Source: Alistipes onderdonkii | GTDB taxonomy: Bacteria; Bacteroidota; Bacteroidia; Bacteroidales; Rikenellaceae | NCBI RefSeq assembly: GCF_025145285.1 | Contig: NZ_CP102251.1 | Coordinates: forward strand, 806,001 to 870,000 | DNA length: 64,000 nt | Direction: 5' to 3' | Shown here: one piece after another, positions 61,674 through 64,000 of the stretch | How positions within the stretch are numbered: position 1 is the stretch's first letter | Layout of the letters: each line of letters starts with the position of its first letter | Position numbers and translations under genes: made by a program | Notes under the pieces: model-generated | The model's database searches: none | Told to the model about the DNA's origin: nothing | Seen by the model: only the letters and a program-made list of their open reading frames with translations

Positions 61674-63581
61674 ATGAAGAAGATTATCATGATGCTGGTC
61701 GCCGGAGCCGCCATGGCATGTGGCCTGGCCGCCTGCAGCGACGACGATACGACGCCTTCGGGCAATATCACCCCCGCGGATCAGCTTTACCTGCCGCGCA
61801 ATAATGCGACGATCATGCTGGAGACCGGCAACACCACCCACTTCGAATGGGCGGTTTCCAAAGCGAGCAAGAACGGCTATATCACCTACGAACTGCTGTT
61901 CGATAAAGTAGACGGGGATTTCAGCCAGCCGCTCTATGTCCTCACCAGCGACAACAACGGGTACGAACCCTCGGCCAAGGTCGCAAGTTCTACTTTAAAT
62001 ACGGTCGCCACACTGGCAGGTGCAGACTTGGGCGAAACCGCCACCGTCAAATGGACGGTACGCGCATGGTGCGGCCTGAACTCAGAGATTTACGGCAGCG
62101 AAGCCGGAGTACGCACGGTATCCCTCACCCGCATCAATTCCGTAGACCCGATGCCTTCGGAGATCAAGATTTCCGGAGGAATCACCGAGGGACAGAAGGA
62201 GCTCACCCTGTTCGCTGCCAGCGTCATCCACACGGCGAAAGGCAAGTACACGGATCAGCGCGAGGCCGGGGCTTACGAAATCTTTACGAAGCTGACTGCA
62301 GGCGAACTGATTATCACCGACGACCTCAACCGCAACTTCAGGCTGGCCGAGAAGAACAGGATGGAACTCATCAAGGACAACGAAGCGACGACTGCCGTAA
62401 CTGTCGAGCACGACGGCATTTACTGGCTCTACGTGAACTTCTCCAATATGACCTATAAGTTCAAGGAAATCTCGAAAGTCGAGCTCTTCATTTCCAGTCC
62501 GGGCAACAAGGCCGAACTCACGTACGAAGGCAACGGCGTATGGGGCATTATGGACTACGCATGGAACGTCAAAGAGGGCGGCAACACAGACTCCCGCCAC
62601 AAGTTCATCTGTACCTATGCCGACGGCTCGTCCGAGTTCTGGGGACATTTCGAAGACGACTGCCGTGACTCGGAGAAGTCTGAGGCTGAAAAGAATCCGC
62701 TGTTCTACAACATTTTCCGCCATACATTCAGCAACCAGTGGGATAACACTTGGAAAGTGAATGAAAAGGAAAGGGAAGGCTACGGAAAGAAAGTTTCGTT
62801 CTGGGTTCATATGAACAATACGGATGACGACCTCTTCCTGCTGGAGCGTTCGCTCGGAGTACCCCTCGCAGTCAACATGCAGGGTTCCGCCACCGAGAAC
62901 CAGGAAGCCATCGCCCTGAACAAAGCCCTGCCCGTTTTGGTTGCGAAGGGAAGTGACGATCTGAATGTCGGCCGTGAAGCGAGCATTTTCGAATGCTTCA
63001 CGCAATTGTCTTCGGGTGATTTCAGCATTACCGACGACAAAGGCCGCTACTACAAGCTCGACGCAAGCAACATGACCTTCGCCATCGCTGAAAACCCGGC
63101 AACGAACACCGTTTCGAAAGCCGGTATCTACTGGGTCGCCCTGGATTTCAACGCCATGACCTACAAGATGCGCGAAATCGAGAAAGTGGAACTCTGGAAC
63201 AAGCCCTGGTTCGGAAATAAACTCTCCGAAACTGTGGAAATGAGCTACGAAGGCAAGGGCGAGTGGAGTATCTCCGACTACGAATGGTACGTCACAGATG
63301 GCTCCAATAAAGATACCCGCTACTATTTCATCTGCACCTATGTCGACGGTTTTAAGGAGCGTTGGGCGTATTACAGCGACGACTGCCGTAACAATAACAA
63401 TCCGGGCGGAGAACCCCGTTTCTACAACATTTACCGCTTCGACCACTCGAAGCTGGGCGAATGGGATGATTCGTGGAAAACGCTAAACGACTCGGAAGGT
63501 TTAGGTAAAAAGGCGACGTTCCATATCTACATGAACAATACGTACGCTGCAGACTACAAGCACACGCGTTCGTTCAAATAA
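61674..63581 (+). CDS. Large SusE/SusF-like binding lipoprotein with duplicated module
   Basis: A 635-aa lipoprotein (signal MKKIIMMLVAGAAMACGLAA, Cys 21, then SDDDTT). It has an N-terminal SusE-type domain (about 30-150: FEWAVSKASKNGYITYELLF), then two copies of one module of about 240 residues (155-393 and 394-635). Matching pairs are YEIFTKLTAGELIITDDLNR with FECFTQLSSGDFSITDDKGR, GIYWLYVNFSNMTYKFKEIS with GIYWVALDFNAMTYKMREIE, and YNIFRHTF with YNIYRFDH. The SusE-like gene upstream has a single copy. The layout suggests an extended SusF-like protein with several mannan-binding sites. Confidence 0.85.
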   Translation: MKKIIMMLVAGAAMACGLAACSDDDTTPSGNITPADQLYLPRNNATIMLETGNTTHFEWAVSKASKNGYITYELLFDKVDGDFSQPLYVLTSDNNGYEPSAKVASSTLNTVATLAGADLGETATVKWTVRAWCGLNSEIYGSEAGVRTVSLTRINSVDPMPSEIKISGGITEGQKELTLFAASVIHTAKGKYTDQREAGAYEIFTKLTAGELIITDDLNRNFRLAEKNRMELIKDNEATTAVTVEHDGIYWLYVNFSNMTYKFKEISKVELFISSPGNKAELTYEGNGVWGIMDYAWNVKEGGNTDSRHKFICTYADGSSEFWGHFEDDCRDSEKSEAEKNPLFYNIFRHTFSNQWDNTWKVNEKEREGYGKKVSFWVHMNNTDDDLFLLERSLGVPLAVNMQGSATENQEAIALNKALPVLVAKGSDDLNVGREASIFECFTQLSSGDFSITDDKGRYYKLDASNMTFAIAENPATNTVSKAGIYWVALDFNAMTYKMREIEKVELWNKPWFGNKLSETVEMSYEGKGEWSISDYEWYVTDGSNKDTRYYFICTYVDGFKERWAYYSDDCRNNNNPGGEPRFYNIYRFDHSKLGEWDDSWKTLNDSEGLGKKATFHIYMNNTYAADYKHTRSFK

Positions 63582-63620
63582 CAGCACAAACCGACAAGGA
63601 TAGCATCCTTATACAGAAAA

Positions 63621-63655
63621 GAAACGGTCGACAGAAACAGTCGGCCGTTTCTTTT
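63621..63655 (+). terminator. Terminator of the mannan operon
   Basis: GAAACGGTCGAC pairs with GTCGGCCGTTTC (G-T pair included) around a short A-rich loop, followed by five Ts. It lies 40 nt after the last gene. Confidence 0.85.
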
Positions 63656-63697
63656 TACAGTTTCTCCCGGTCAAACGAGCTATCCGGATAAATATAT

Positions 63698-63705
63698 TAC
63701 TTTTG
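63698..63705 (+). promoter_or_regulatory. -7 box of the HD-domain gene
   Basis: TACTTTTG ends 4 nt before the ATG at 63710, so a transcript from here would be almost leaderless. Confidence 0.5.
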
Positions 63706-63709
63706 CACC

Positions 63710-64000
63710 ATGGAACCATCCGAAGAACTGAAGGCCTACATCGAGGCCGAGATCATTCCCCGCTACGGGGCGTTCGATGCGGCACACCGCACCGACCACG
63801 TACGCACGGTCATTGCGCAGAGCCTCGTGCTTGCCGGGCATTACGAGGTGGATGCCGACATGGTCTACGCGATCGCAGCCTACCACGACACGGGGCTGGC
63901 ATACGGACGGGAGTCGCACCATATCCGCTCGGGAGAAATCCTGCTCGGGGACTCTTTTATGCGGCAGCGGTTCACAGAGGAACAGATGGCCGTGATGCGC
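63710..64000 (+). CDS. HD-domain phosphohydrolase (N-terminal part)
   Basis: The first 97 residues of an HD-superfamily protein cut by the window end. MEPSEELKAYIEAEIIPRYG leads to the first metal-site His (HRTDHVRTVI), then the His-Asp pair in IAAYHDTGLAYG and a further His pair in ESHHIRSG. Members with this layout are small cytoplasmic phosphohydrolases of uncertain substrate. The rest of the gene is outside the window. Confidence 0.82.
   Translation, partial: MEPSEELKAYIEAEIIPRYGAFDAAHRTDHVRTVIAQSLVLAGHYEVDADMVYAIAAYHDTGLAYGRESHHIRSGEILLGDSFMRQRFTEEQMAVMR

Overview
The window reads as a chromosome segment of a GC-rich member of the Bacteroidales, most likely an Alistipes-like (Rikenellaceae) gut commensal. 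This is inferred from several signs together: promoters of the Bacteroidetes type (TTTG about 20 nt upstream of TAnnTTTG), two SusC/SusD outer-membrane uptake loci, lipoproteins whose Cys is followed by acidic residues, the Bacteroidetes-only families DUF4295 and DUF3127, and high GC for the phylum. No insertion sequence, prophage, plasmid gene or CRISPR array was seen.

Layout. 1-2.2 kb: tail of an outer-membrane beta-barrel gene, tRNA-Arg, L-serine dehydratase, and the decayed remnant of a YD/RHS-like repeat protein. 2.2-15.6 kb (minus strand): the classical information-processing run tRNA-Thr, tRNA-Tyr, tRNA-Gly, tuf, tRNA-Trp, secE, nusG, rplK, rplA, rplJ, rplL, rpoB, rpoC. It has a good promoter in front of tRNA-Thr, a terminator-like hairpin between tuf and tRNA-Trp, an attenuator-like hairpin between rplL and rpoB, and a strong terminator after rpoC. 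15.8-31 kb: mostly minus-strand single genes and small operons. These are an AraC regulator, a coiled-coil lipoprotein, L31 type B, a tRNA with CAT anticodon, an XRE-cupin regulator with a frameshifted acyl-CoA synthetase, a GH78 rhamnosidase, two FKBP-type prolyl isomerase lipoproteins, NhaA and an agmatinase-like enzyme. 31-41 kb (mostly plus): pdxB, pyrD, cinA followed by a lipoprotein copy of its amidase domain, a TPR histidine kinase, L28/L33/DUF4295, ftsY and secreted proteins of unknown role.

41-48 kb: a SusC/SusD pair followed by a secreted endonuclease/exonuclease/phosphatase-family enzyme and an unknown surface lipoprotein. This looks like an uptake locus for a phosphodiester-containing nutrient rather than an ordinary glycan locus. 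48-52 kb: rimO, a small coiled-coil protein, zapA, a structured RNA that fits 6S RNA, and rny. 52.5-63.6 kb: an AraC regulator divergent from a polysaccharide-utilisation locus (SusC, SusD, SusE-like glycan-binding lipoprotein, GH76 endo-alpha-1,6-mannanase, and a second larger binding lipoprotein), probably for alpha-mannan. The window ends inside an HD-domain gene.

The most unusual signals are: two runs of nine G in the promoter/leader of the mannan-locus SusC gene; a G7 run exactly where the acyl-CoA synthetase gene changes frame (together these suggest homopolymer phase variation, or sequencing error); a tandem, exported copy of the NMN-amidase domain next to cinA; the SusCD-phosphodiesterase locus; and a perfectly spaced 11-bp repeat array at 22.1 kb.
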